NCBI GenBank assembly: GCA_948567375.1
Contig: OX419758.1
Location: 2,981,001 to 3,045,000 of the forward strand
Reading direction: 5' to 3'
DNA length: 64,000 nucleotides
Origin: Lunularia cruciata
Lineage: Eukaryota; Streptophyta; Marchantiopsida; Lunulariales; Lunulariaceae
This document shows positions 1-10,663 of this stretch, piece after piece. Numbering within the stretch: position 1 is the first letter of the stretch; every line of letters starts with the position of its first letter. The notes below the pieces were generated by a model. The model had not been told where the DNA came from. It saw only the letters and a list, made by a program, of their open reading frames with translations, and did no database searches. Position numbers and translations under genes: made by a program.

Positions 1-1043
1 TTTGAGCACTCTCCCTTCTCATACTTGCTCTCAACCATATCTATGGATGCTATCCCCTTACCTTTGTTGGGATTAGGAGCCACTTGGGTTTCACTACCTC
101 CCTCTTTCCCTCTATTGGCTCCCTCATAACCCCTTCCTCCATGGTAAGTGGAATTTGGGCAATTCCTTTGGATATGGCCTCTTCCTCCACAACCAAAACA
201 ACTTCTATCATTGAAATTGTTGGCTGGTTGGCCTCCTCTATATGGATAGTTTCCATAACTCCTAGGCCCTCTCCCTACATTCTGATCCATCTCTCTCTTC
301 TCCCATAGTTGCACCACATTGATCTTGAGATCCGCAAGTTGTTTTGTGATGGTTTGGAGTGGATCTTTTGGTGGAGGTGCAAGAACTGGAGCAACTACTA
401 CTTGTGGTGCAACCCTTGTCACCAAAGTATCAGAAGTTCCACCATACTTGTAGCCTTGAGGAGGATGCACAACCTCCTTCACCACCAAATCACTCTCATC
501 CACTTCCAAACTCTCCTCCATACGAATTGCGATCTTGATAGCTTCAACCTTGGAAGAAGGTTTCTCATATCTCACCTTGCTTCTAATTTGTGGTCTCAAT
601 CCTCCCACAAAATTCTTGGTGAGCATGGCCCCTATGCCAATCATTGTAGTCTCCACATCATCCCCACCCTTCCTCAACACTATGCGAAATCTGGACTCCA
701 ACTTTTCCACTCTTTCCACATAGACTCTCACTTTCTCTCCATCTCCTTGCTTGAGAAATGTAACCTCACTCATCAATCTCTCATAACTATCATCAGGAAG
801 AAAGTTCTCAATGAGTGCTGAAGTCAAAGTCTCCCAAGACTCCTCTTCCCCCTCTCTCCTCTCTCTCTTTTGGTATTCTGACTCATACCATGTAAGTGCT
901 ACATCCTCAAAGAAATCTGGTAATAATGAGGCCCACTCATTCTTCCTCCTCTCATTGTTTCCTATGCAAGCTCTCTTGAAGTCTCTCACAAAGGCCTCCA
1001 CATCTTCTCCATCCTTGCCAAAGAAAATTGGAAGTTTTCCCAT
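1..1043 (-). CDS. Retrotransposon gag polyprotein, 3' end outside window
   Basis: The minus-strand frame is open from an ATG at 1043-1041 to the left edge, about 347 codons with no stop seen, so the protein continues outside the window. The first ~130 residues resemble the plant Retrotrans_gag domain: a 'FVRDFKRAC' start, then 'LTWYES', then 'FLPDD'. A charged linker follows. Near residues 282-295 (159-200) is a CCHC zinc knuckle (C-x2-C-x4-H-x4-C, CFGC...HIQRNC) of the nucleocapsid type, followed by a Gly/Asn-rich tail. Gag packages the element RNA in cytoplasmic particles. It lies downstream of an LTR and primer site in the right orientation, so this is the 5' part of a Ty3/gypsy-type element. 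Lack of stops suggests a fairly young insertion. pol is not visible. Confidence 0.85.
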   Translation of the reverse strand, partial: MGKLPIFFGKDGEDVEAFVRDFKRACIGNNERRKNEWASLLPDFFEDVALTWYESEYQKRERREGEEESWETLTSALIENFLPDDSYERLMSEVTFLKQGDGEKVRVYVERVEKLESRFRIVLRKGGDDVETTMIGIGAMLTKNFVGGLRPQIRSKVRYEKPSSKVEAIKIAIRMEESLEVDESDLVVKEVVHPPQGYKYGGTSDTLVTRVAPQVVVAPVLAPPPKDPLQTITKQLADLKINVVQLWEKREMDQNVGRGPRSYGNYPYRGGQPANNFNDRSCFGCGGRGHIQRNCPNSTYHGGRGYEGANRGKEGGSETQVAPNPNKGKGIASIDMVESKYEKGECS

Positions 1044-1283
1044 CTTAACCCCTCACTATCTTTCTTTTCTCTCAAAATTTTTATTTTTTTCTCTTTTCTT
1101 TTCTCTCACTCTATAGCTAATAGAGTATATATATGACTAACACCATCTGAGAATAATCCACTCTAGGGAAAACAAAAGGTTCAGGTTGCTCCAAGATTTC
1201 TATAGCAACATCAAATCCTAGAGTGCATATTAATCTAACTCTCATGGATAGTTTATCCATAAGTTGAAAGATTATCTCCATCA

Positions 1284-1760
1284 CTAATCTTGAGAACTAG
1301 CTGATGAAGGTGGTAGTATTTCTGTAGCTGTACTAAGACTCTCTCCAAGATCCTTCACCAAAGTTTCCAAAAGTGCTTTTACTCCACTACACTCATGTCC
1401 TTTTGGAAGTCCTTCAACTCCACAAACCTCACACAACTCCTTGGTCTTAGATCTCCTCCCTCCCAATCTTGGTGAAGAAGGTCCAACATGCAAACCCAAG
1501 TCAAGTAAGCCTCTCCTTTCCCTCAATCTCTTGCTCTCAAAGGTCAATGGACATGAACTTGCCTTATGTCCCTTCTCTCCACATAGAAAGCACTTAGACT
1601 CACTCTTTCCTCCAAGTGGTGTAGGTTTTTGGATCCTCTCAACACTCTCTTCAAATTCTATTGTAAACTCTCTTTTCCTCAAATCTACCCCTACAATCAT
1701 CACCTCAAACCCTTGGGGAACCTTGCATAATCTCAATTTCCACTCTTGATGGCACTCCAT
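1284..1760 (-). CDS. Extra zinc-finger ORF upstream of gag in the gypsy element
   Basis: A 158-residue ORF starting at ATG 1760-1758, on the same strand as gag and 240 bp upstream of it, between the LTR/primer site and gag. Residues 57-70 form a canonical CCHC knuckle (CFLCGEKGHKASSC). Residues 110-124 hold a second Cys/His cluster (CEVC...GHEC) with unusual spacing. The rest is charged, with a Ser-rich C-terminus. Its place in the element suggests an additional retrotransposon ORF; some plant gypsy lineages (Ogre/Tat) carry an ORF before gag, but I cannot show homology. It could instead be a captured host segment or part of a longer disrupted gag. A nucleic-acid-binding role is inferred from the knuckle only. 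Confidence 0.55.
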   Translation of the reverse strand: MECHQEWKLRLCKVPQGFEVMIVGVDLRKREFTIEFEESVERIQKPTPLGGKSESKCFLCGEKGHKASSCPLTFESKRLRERRGLLDLGLHVGPSSPRLGGRRSKTKELCEVCGVEGLPKGHECSGVKALLETLVKDLGESLSTATEILPPSSASSQD

Positions 1761-2596
1761 GTTCCCAAGATGAATCTAAACACTCAAACATGCTTTTGTT
1801 GATCTCAAACTTCTCATGCATGGGATCTCCACTCTGTAGAATTGACACTTCCTCACAATGTCACTCAAATCTCCCAACCAATATGTCACAGTCCTCTGAA
1901 ATTTTGCACACTTGATAACAACTCCAGGGCGTCCCTCCTTGCAAAATTTCAGATCTTTTCATCAAGCCATTTGGCCTAAACACCTTTCTATTCAGCACCC
2001 ATATTTCAGATTTGGTCTGAAAACCACCCCCCTCACTTCAAAAACTCATTTCTCCCTCCGAAAGAACGATCTCTCTCTAATTTTTGTGGCAGCAGGTAGG
2101 ATACAATGCACTAAATTTTCTTGGAAATTTTTAAGACAATTCACTGAAAATTGAAGAAATGGCAGACTCTGTACAATTTTCCAGAGAGCATGCAGTTGCG
2201 GGAGCACTTTACCCTATCAACTTTCAAAAATTCTAGCCCAGTGCGCATAGAAGCTCTCACAATAATTTCAAGTTTGCTAACTGAAAGATAACCCAAGCTA
2301 TCATGTGTAAAAATCTCAAATCCAGATCTCAAACTTGAGATTTTGCCCAGAATCACCTTAATCCCCAAAATCTGCAATCCACCTCACACAATCTCTCCAA
2401 TTCCTCTCATGTGTACAAGATGTACAAAATCACCTCAAAGACATCATAATGAACTACAGGGTATACAAATGGATCTTGGTTCTCTAACATAAGTTCAGCC
2501 CTCTCCTCTCCTAATGTTCTCTCCAAGTGAGCTCCCATAGCCTCCTTCTGCCTAATGTAGAATTGGACGCGGAACATTATCTTGCCTTCTAGAGAG
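1761..2596 (-). other. Untranslated leader of the gypsy element
   Basis: About 830 bp between the primer binding site and the zinc-finger ORF. Short minus-strand ORFs (for example 2141-2377 and 2407-2640) show no recognisable domain and I treat them as chance. It fits a long 5' leader of the retrotransposon RNA. Confidence 0.45.
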
Positions 2597-2614
2597 GTCC
2601 CGGCAACGGAACCA
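2597..2614 (-). promoter_or_regulatory. tRNA primer binding site of the gypsy element
   Basis: Read on the minus strand the site is TGGTTCCGTTGCCGGGAC, four bases after the CA end of the LTR. It closely resembles the TGGCGCCGTTGCCGGGGA primer site common in plant Athila/Tat-type gypsy elements, which pairs with the 3' end of tRNA-Asp. Its place directly after the LTR fixes the orientation and the LTR boundary. Confidence 0.75.
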
Positions 2615-2618
2615 AAAA

Positions 2619-3310
2619 TGTAAGCCGGCCTGTCTCTCACTCAAGATGAACCTCTGATGGCTATTATGGTAGCGCACCATGGACTAAGAAGGCAAGGAAC
2701 TCGAACTCCATCATACTCCTCCAAGGCTAACACTCCAAGGCTCAAGACATTGCTCACTAGAGAACTCAATGAAAGAGAGATAGTTGCAAATGAAAAGATG
2801 ATGAGTACCTCCTCACCCCTTGTTTATATACATGTGAAATAGTTACGTACCAAAGTTACTAATTACCATTGTAACTCAAGTTACTAGACTAAAAGTCAAG
2901 TAAAGTCAAAAAGTAGAAAGGAATATCCATTCACATGGGCATATTCCCCTAAGCATGTGGTCTTATCTTGACCCAACCACTAAAGCAAGGATTCCTTCAC
3001 ATGGGCTATCCTTGGACTAAAGAAGAATCCAAAACAAAAAGGCTTGCGGGCCCAAGAGTTCTCAACTCTTTCCCCAAAGCCAAACACCTAGGAATAATAC
3101 CAAGTCAACACACTAAAATCCAAAATAGTGGTGCTCATTTTTTCTACTTCCTCTAAAGTAAGGTCCCATCTATCTTAGCTATGACTAACTTTAGCTAACC
3201 ATGACTAATATAGAACCATCCTTTATCTCTATATAAATAATATCTCTTAAGTACTTATAATACCAAGCTAAATATCACAATACCATACACATGCACAAAT
3301 GGGTGTTACA
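2619..3310 (-). repeat. 5' long terminal repeat of the gypsy element
   Basis: A 692-bp segment that on the minus strand begins TGTAACACCC and ends CTTACA, the usual TG...CA ends. The primer site and gag follow. A diverged relative lies at 16809-17469 in the same orientation, which supports the boundaries. The partner 3' LTR would lie left of the window, so the target duplication cannot be checked. Confidence 0.75.
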
Positions 3311-4689
3311 CTTCTCATTTTCATTGCATGGATTTGATGTTTGGAGGTAGTACCAAAAATTTTTGCCCTACACTTGTAAGTGTTGGTTTAGGGTATGGAG
3401 ACAAGTCTCAAAAGAGGAAGAAGGTGCTTAAAGTGAATTCAATGTCTACTCATGTGTATGCTTTCTTCCAAGACATTGCTAGCCATATGAAATTGAGGAT
3501 TGAAAATTTTGAAGTTACAGAGAGGATTGGAATCAACTCTGATAGAAACCACAAATTTTGCTAAGATGGAGAAGAATAGGACCAAAGTTGAAGCTAATTG
3601 GAATCATCTAGTTGGAGAAGTTAGATTCCATGAAGATGGTCCGTAGTTTGAAATAGGAAGCAAAATAGGAGAAAAATCTATTCAAGGAGAGAAAGTTCAG
3701 AGCCAAGAGAGTAGATGGTCCACGCAATGATTTTCTAGCTCGAGCTTGTAGATGGTCCATGCAAACCATGGTATTCTTCATAAGATTGGGTGTATGAAAG
3801 GTAGGTATATTAAGGTAGAGATCCAAGGCAATAAATGCACTATAAGGTCTATGAGTGAAATCTCTTTGATTGTCCCTATACCCATCTAGTTGAGCATCTC
3901 CTCAAAGACATGTGGGATTGGGGGTATGACCAACTAGTGTACACTTGGAGAGCACCTCATAGAGGTGATTGAAAAAATCTAACCTTGTGCTATTTGTCCA
4001 AATAAGAACCTCAAAGTGTAACATGCAAAACTCCATAAACTCTCTAACTCTTAAGTGATGTGCACATCTGAAAGTACTCTTTGCTCTATAATGCACCCAT
4101 ACATGCCATTGTATTTAAAACATAGATACTTTTGTACTAAGATAGACCATTGGGAGCAAAGATAATTGGTATCCCACAAAAGATCCATCAAACAACCAAT
4201 ATCTAACATTAAAGTCTTCCTCCATCTCTCATGCATATAAATAAGGTGAGGAATGAAGTCTCTAGTTAAAGTCATTCTTTGTCTCAACCTTCCAAGTCTA
4301 GAGAGCTCACAAAAATGTCCTCTTCCTCTCCTCTAGCAAGTCAAGAAACTCCTTGGTCACCACAAATGTATGGGATGGAAGAGCTTTACCAACTCATGGT
4401 CTTTAGACAACCATATCCATGTCTAATGTCAACAAACTAGGCTCTCCTTTTGGTAGGCCAACTATATCTAGATCAGTTTGTGTCTCCAATGAACATTTCT
4501 TCCTCACAATGGCTTCTCACTAGGCTCTCCAAGTATATCATGATTTATTTGTCTCTCAAAAGAATGTGTCACTCTCTAAACACTAGATAAGAAGTCTAAT
4601 CGACCCATTTGAGATCCCTAAGTGATCCTTGCTATACCATCTATCTGAGCCTTGTGAGTGTTGATATCTATACTATTAGTCTAATTCAA
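3311..4689. other. No gene recognised; AT-rich transposon-like debris
   Basis: Short ORFs such as 3328-3564 (+), 3608-3826 (-) and 4051-4287 (-) have no recognisable domain and are interrupted by stops on both sides. Base composition matches the neighbouring retroelement sequence. Confidence 0.4.
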
Positions 4690-5060
4690 CCTATAATTTT
4701 GAAGCCAAGAGGTCTAGTCATAGCCGCAAGGACAAAAGCCTACCTTCTCTCAATGGCCTCATCTAGTAATCTTCTCATCTGATCAAGTGAACTATCGGTC
4801 TCAAGTAATTGAAAATGGATCCTCTCCAACCTCTTCATATTGAAAGTAAATTTCTCATGTAAAACATCTCTTAAATCTTATAAGCCTCAACCATGGCTTG
4901 CAAATGTCTCACTTGTGAGTCTAATGCATCCAAACTCTCCCTATGAATATGCTTCATCTCTAGTCTCTCCTTCTAAATCCAATAAATCTAAACCATAGAG
5001 GCATGATGTCTCACCTTAGTATCAAGTGCCTCTAACCTCTTACTAAGAATATTGTCCCTC
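4690..5060 (-). pseudogene. Decayed coiled-coil protein fragment
   Basis: On the minus strand this stretch encodes heptad-like pieces separated by stops and frame changes: 'RLEALDTKVRHHASM', 'LDALDSQVRHLQAMVEAYK' and, in another frame, 'RRLLDEAIERR'. The pieces read as the remains of one long charged coiled coil. The family is unknown. Similar charged pieces occur at 21201-21416 (-) and in the 57.2 kb ORF (+), so it may come from a repeat-borne ORF. Function is not assignable. Confidence 0.35.
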
Positions 5061-5529
5061 TCGTATGAGAAAGCATTTGGAACAAAATGATAAACTAGCA
5101 ACTTTTCTGTATTTTTGTCCTAATGTGTTGGAGATGCCTTCAATTCTATACAAAGAGCATCCTAATGATGAACCACCTCAATGAACAACAAGCAACTCAT
5201 TGTAATCATCATCTACAACAAATTGGTTAACATTCATAGATCATCTCATAGAGATTATCAAAAGTTATATAAAAAAATTCATTATTTTCATTGTAATAGC
5301 TATAATCTAGAAGTAATAGAATGAGCCACTGCAGTTTTCATTGCTTTCCACCATCAATTTCCTACATCTTTCAAGCCTAAACCATCTTTTTTTGACCATC
5401 TAAACCTTCAGGCCCTTAACCATTATCTGCAAAATTTAGTGAGAATATATTTGAGGTGGATTGAAAGTTAGTTTAACTATTACTATATTATTCATTATGC
5501 GTGACTTGATATATCCCATTGCGGTGGAG

Positions 5530-6240
5530 ATGCTCTAAGAAGGGTTTGCAATCTTCCCCATCTCAATAGACTGACTTCATTGACATCCCTTACATATGGT
5601 GCATTCCTCGGACTTACAACTCTCCCCCGCTTAGATAGATCTCTTGGCAAAGTTGCATATTTTTGAGTTAATGTTCACTGATCTTCCCAATTTAAGGGAT
5701 TCTTGCTCATTGGAACGTCTGAGATTGGCATGGTTGCTCAATCTCATCAAAGTATCAAAGCTACCTTTGCTTTTTCCAAACTATGGTGGCTTTGTATAGT
5801 TGGGGTAAAGGAAATCCCCAGTTTTTGTGGACTTAGTTCTATGAGGAACTTAACTCTTAGAAGGATACATGAGCTACAGATCTTTTTGCAGCTGCCTTTG
5901 TTGTTGGACAGACTAGAAGTTGGCAAATTTCAGAGATGTGTAGTGTGACCGGATTGGCTTTGGCCGTTTCAAGAGGAGATCCGCTCTGTATATGCATGCT
6001 AGGGAAATTTACCTCTGGAATGGTAGTGTTCAAACCCGGTAAATCTGTCTGTTCGGTGTCAAGTGGCTCAAAAGACAGTTTTTCAATAGATGTTTATCTT
6101 CTGGGTCCATCTCACCATTTATCGGGATGAGGTAAGAGAAGGAGGTTGCAGTCATATCAAAATTTTGCAACACGTGCCAAAGAAGCTATTTTTCTATGCT
6201 ACACTTACTACATCAGCTGCAAAGAATGGTAGATTGTTTT
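5530..6240 (+). pseudogene. LRR 3'-end relic of an NLR gene
   Basis: The DNA aligns with 15000-15690, the last LRRs, stop and 3' flank of the HNL gene downstream. Shared runs include 'gacttcattgacatccctta' at about 5575, 'gatcttcccaatttaggg'-like sequence at 5680, the 'RCVV' codons near 5930-5945 and the C-terminal 'VYLLGPS' block near 6090-6115. The hydrolase, NB-ARC and early LRR parts are absent. Stops and frame changes break it (for example TGA after RCVV at about 5945). It is a 5'-truncated duplicate. At the place where the HNL gene carries a GAGT duplication, this relic keeps the undisturbed frame, which makes it useful as an ancestral reference. Confidence 0.8.
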
Positions 6241-8099
6241 GTTGATTTAGGTTTGATCTCGTCTTTCCATTCACTTTTTCATCACCCCCTTTGATCCATA
6301 CTCAAGGACATACAACGTTGACACATCAACCCAATTTCAGATGGGCAAAATCTGAATGGCATGAGCCGGAGCTCCCCTCTTATTTATCTGAGTAGGTTGA
6401 GATACAAAGTCAGTCACTTGATTGGGATACTTAAAGATCATCTGATTTCAGGAATAAATTCACACGACCATCCTAAAATTTGGTATAGTTAGTCGTGACA
6501 AAGAAATCTCAATTTTTCTAAATTAATATGATACACACAAATTTTGTACAATGTGACTTATTTCTAAAAATTGAGAAGAAGAGAGCTAATTAGTCCAAAG
6601 CACAATTATTGAGCAAAACAATAACTAAACTTTAGACTTATGTAAAACATAAATATATCTCATTACGTACAGCAAGCAATTAAAATGGTACTTACATTAT
6701 CCTTCATTTGTCGACAAGTTTTGCTCAAGCGTCTAGGTGTTGGAAGTAAATTCAAATAATAGAGATCCAATAACATAATCATTTCATGGATGGAAACTAG
6801 CTGATAATTATATAAAGAAGAGAATAAATTATATTGTATTTAATTTTTATTGTGATCAGTTATTTGACTAGTACCAATCTCCAAGCTTTTGGAAAGTTCT
6901 GGTACAAGTGAATATTATAAACACCGATTATCACATTGTCAAAATATAATGTTATATGATCAATGTATCATCAAATGCCATATAATACCATGGTTGCTCA
7001 TTTTGAGAGAATTATTTATGTTTTGAACTTTTATTCAACCTAATATTTCAGAATTGGAGGACTGGCTAACTCTTGGAGATTGATTGACTTATTTTGAAGT
7101 TCTAATGGCAGAATCCTTGGTGCTATTTTTATATGCCAGTATCCAAAAAATGCTGGTGTTATGTATAGAAAAGTATGGAACTTAATCTTCAAATTCTGAT
7201 CATAGCTTCATGGTAAATGTGAGCTTAAATGTAGATTAATTTTCATAATTAATGAATAATCCATTCATTTCATTAAAAAAAACATGAATAAGTAATTTCA
7301 TCAGACTTCATGTTTAGGAGTTTTTAGGACCATTTGTTCTAATACCTTTCCCCAACTGAGATACCTTTCCCCAACTGACTTTATCCATTTTGAGAGCGGT
7401 GATCTTTGCTTCTAGCTTTGACTTATACAATCTCAAATTATTTGTCCCTTAAAGGGAATTCTGAGGTAGTAGTCAGTTTTACTATTTTTCTTTTTGCTAC
7501 CTTAGAATCCTCCTTGGCATTTTTTGAGGTGGACTGCTTACTATGATACCTCACCTTTCCTCAGGAGTTTACATTTCTACACCTTTCTATTAGTGAGAAA
7601 GAAGCATATTATTATTTTTAGGTAATGTTGTATTATTAATTTTTATCCTTTTGATATACCAAGGTATAAAGGGGATGGCAATCAACCTTCAGCTTAGAAT
7701 TGTCATCTCTCCAGAGGAAATCTTGTTGTGTGCATTTTGGGGTTGATGTCTCCATGCAGCGGTCTTTACCTTGTTAGAAGCGATTTCTCAATAGCTTTTC
7801 ACTTACATTACAATTGTAGCATTTGAAGGTTTGTAGCTAACGTTATGACCATTTGAAGTTTGCGACAGTGAAGGGAATCCCATTCTTAAGGGTGGAAGGA
7901 CAGTATAGACTCTGATACAAGATCCTCGAGTGTAAACAACGCTCATCAGCTTGATAGCAACTTAGGATTCCCATTCTTGGTTCTTGGGTAAATCCCATTC
8001 ATTCAGTCCCATTCATCCATTCAGAAGAAGATTATGTCATCCTTTATAAATTCATCCTTTTTACCCTCAACGTATTTCGGATCACCTTTAGTGCTTAAA
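6241..8099. other. AT-rich intergenic DNA with HNL 3'-flank homology
   Basis: No coding region is recognised. About 7205-7340 matches the 3' flank of the HNL gene at 15695-15830 (shared 'aagtaatttcatcagacttca'-type runs). So about 970 bp at 6240-7204 lies between two blocks that are contiguous at the HNL locus. A short direct repeat 'atacctttccccaactga' occurs twice at about 7341-7379. 7869-7922 is repeated at 30531-30583. Confidence 0.6.
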
Positions 8100-8445
8100 C
8101 TTTTCGTTCACGTCATCCATCTTTGTGCCAAGTGACTCAAAAGACCTTTTTGTATGATACAGTATATCTTCTATGTCCATATCAAAGTAAATAAAGATAA
8201 GAAAGTCAAAGTATATTCACTTTATCAATCTCACCGAGCGCTACAGGAACCGACTTGTATGCTACAAAATCTATCTGCTGCAAAGTAGAGTTCATTGGAT
8301 TGTTTATTTAGGTTGCCTCTTTTGTTTCCGTTGATTCGATCCTCATCTTCCATCATCTGTACTCACCTACGTACCATGTCTGGTTTAAAACATCCATTGA
8401 TACTCAGTTGAATGAATTCTGAATGTCATGAGGTGCACGCAACGT
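8100..8445 (+). pseudogene. Second relic of the NLR 3' end and flank
   Basis: Weak but ordered similarity to 6058-6360: a 'gtgactcaaaagac' block at about 8128, a 'gtatatcttctatgtccat' block at 8160, a 'tgctacaaaatctatctgctgcaaag' block at 8262-8287, then 'tgaatgtcatgag' at about 8420. The first blocks also match 15530-15590 of the HNL gene. No reading frame survives. It is best read as the 3' remnant of a further tandem NLR copy. Confidence 0.55.
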
Positions 8446-9234
8446 CAGATTAACTAAACTAACTAAACACGAAACAGATATCATAAACGTATCATTTTGA
8501 TAAAACACTCAACGCATGGAGTTTCCTCAACTCGAATGTCTGACTCTATGTTAAAAGTGTTAAGTGTAGAATGGACCTGCCAAGGAAGGTCCGAGTCTCT
8601 TGCGTGACCTATATATGTTACATGTCTATATTGCTTTACAACCATCTCCCTAGAATTTCTAATTTGCCTCCAGCACACCCGTACAGAGAATAAAGCAGAA
8701 GATCGCACTCATAATCCAATGCCATATACCGTGTCCGCGGTTTAACAACAAGATGAGTTTCAATACTGGTTACGACCGCTGGAATGGTTATAGGATACTG
8801 GGTTGCTTTCGAGCAAATTCCATTCCAGTGGTTTCAATGTTTCGACTAGGGTTCATTTAACGGATTGAATCTGTACCTATGGAAAGCTTCGAGAAATCAC
8901 AATGCCTACTCAGATGCTCTCCTTAGCACTTTTTCATTATACAATCCTCTCCGTATATGGTGACAAGGTTCACCGTCCTGTTATAACTCTGAATGGATCA
9001 AGATTCTTGTGTTATTCAGATGTTATTTGAGGGATAAACTATATCTAAACAGAGTGCTTACACATTAGTTGGATGGAGCTCAGATTGAAAGCTCTGATTC
9101 ACCGGTATCTCTCAGTGACGTGAAGAAAATCGACAGAAGAAAACATATTCACAACTTCCAAATTTCAAGGAGAACCTCAATCAAAAGGCATTACCGAACC
9201 CCAACTACGAGGCTCGAGGTGCGGTCTGAACTTA
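8446..9234. other. No feature recognised
   Basis: Mixed-composition intergenic DNA. ORFs 8481-8708 (-) and 9069-9275 (+) have no recognisable domain. Confidence 0.4.
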
Positions 9235-9405
9235 GCAAGGTTCGACGAATATCTAAGGTTGCTACGGTACTATGATTTCTTATGCCGATACCATTGGGCT
9301 TGGACCCATTTTACCTCTTGCATCTTATCTTTGTGCGGCTCGATGAGATCTTACCATCCTTCTTGTTATCCTAGGCGGTCGCCTTTCTTTACATTCAGTA
9401 CAGTA
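9235..9405 (+). mobile_element. 3' end of the reverse-transcriptase element family, 5' truncated
   Basis: Aligns with 46000-46160, the 3' tail after the reverse-transcriptase pseudogene: 'ccattttac' near 9310, then 'gatgagatcttaccatcctt' and 'ggcggtcgcctttc' near 9343-9386. Related tails lie at 47880-48395 and (inverted) 53655-53930. Having only the 3' end is typical of 5'-truncated non-LTR insertions. Confidence 0.6.
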
Positions 9406-9988
9406 CTATGCCCCTATCGTGGAAATTTATTCCGGACCAAAAGTAAAATTTTAATCTTTATTTATTGTATACAACAACAGACCCAACACGAGGGTTGAAA
9501 ATGGAGTACGGAACCACCCACAAAGAAGAGAAGACCGCGAGAACTTTAGTGTTGCAGGTAAACGTTGCGCTTTAGGTTTCCAACTTGCTGCGCAGTCTTC
9601 CACAATGTTTGTGAGGGGAATCAGCCATAGTTTTGGACGCTTGATAAATTTCAATCAGTAGTCGCTCTGTAAAAGTAATTGAGATTAAAGTGTAGTCGCT
9701 CTGTTCTGTATTGGAACTGAGTGGAGTGCTGGAGTTGCTGGAATCGGGAAAGAGCCAAGCTCGAGCCGAGCAGGATTTCGGTGATCGAACCTCCGGACTA
9801 AATGCTCGCAAAGGTAACATCTCTTGGTGTGGCCGTGGATGGTGCTGGCTGTTTTGACCAGTCCTGACATCTGCCTTGTCGATGTCAGATCTGCGTGACA
9901 GTAGTGTATAAACAAAGCTCCACTGAGTTTGCCGACTTGTGTCCACTGTTTATCTCCCGATCTGAGTTGTTTGTGTACAAATAGTTTA

Positions 9989-10294
9989 ATGGAGAGACAT
10001 GAAGCACTGGAAATGACAGTTCCCGACGGACATCCGGGAATTTGCATAAGCGACCCTTTTGCTATCCGGAAGCTGTATGATATGCAAATTGTCTATAGAC
10101 TTTGCAGGTCCCAAAACGCACGAATGTCCACTGTGTTAAACTGGAATAAACATCTTCTCTACCCATCATCAGAAATTAGAAAGGTTGCTGTAAAATTCAC
10201 CTGTCTTGAATCAGTCGGAGAGTTTCTGACACGCAATGAGCTCAGGACAGTTCCGGATTGGGATGAAGCTGTACGTGACACAAGATATGAATAA
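9989..10294 (+). CDS. Unrecognised small ORF upstream of the HNL gene
   Basis: An ATG-initiated ORF of 101 residues (MERHEALEM... to ...VRDTRYE). No signal peptide, membrane segment or known motif is seen. It ends 370 bp before the HNL start codon and lies on the same strand. It could be a chance ORF, an exon of an unrecognised gene or an upstream transcript. I do not assign a function. Confidence 0.2.
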   Translation: MERHEALEMTVPDGHPGICISDPFAIRKLYDMQIVYRLCRSQNARMSTVLNWNKHLLYPSSEIRKVAVKFTCLESVGEFLTRNELRTVPDWDEAVRDTRYE

Positions 10295-10464
10295 ATCACG
10301 TTCAGCGTTGAGCGAGACACGCTCTGGCAACCTGGTTGAGCGGAACTGATATCTCAAGTATGATATTCAAGGTAAGGACATCTCTACCTCTCAAAATGAT
10401 TCCTGGACCTTCTGTTTTCCCTTAGAAATTAACTCCGTGTGTTTCGCTAAAATCTAGTCTGCTT

Positions 10465-10471
10465 TATATAA
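10465..10471 (+). promoter_or_regulatory. Possible TATA box of the HNL gene
   Basis: TATATAA about 190 bp before the proposed HNL start codon, in a locally AT-rich stretch. Position fits a 5' UTR of roughly 160 bases. No other promoter element is evident. Confidence 0.3.
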
Positions 10472-10663
10472 TATTCAATTTAAACTGGTTGATTTCAGTC
10501 ATGTTATGAAATGTCAGTGCCTGGCTAAAACTTAGAGTTCATTCAATACACTCAATACGCAATGCGTATAAAGTCTCGGTATAAGGTCTCAGTCGATTTC
10601 TCATCAGATTACAGATGGGCTTACTTGGTCCTATCCTCTGACCTCACGATCACATCGGCAAAA

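Noticed and set aside
50..256. 68-codon minus-strand ORF
   Set aside because: It is an out-of-frame shadow of the gag reading frame that contains the zinc knuckle.
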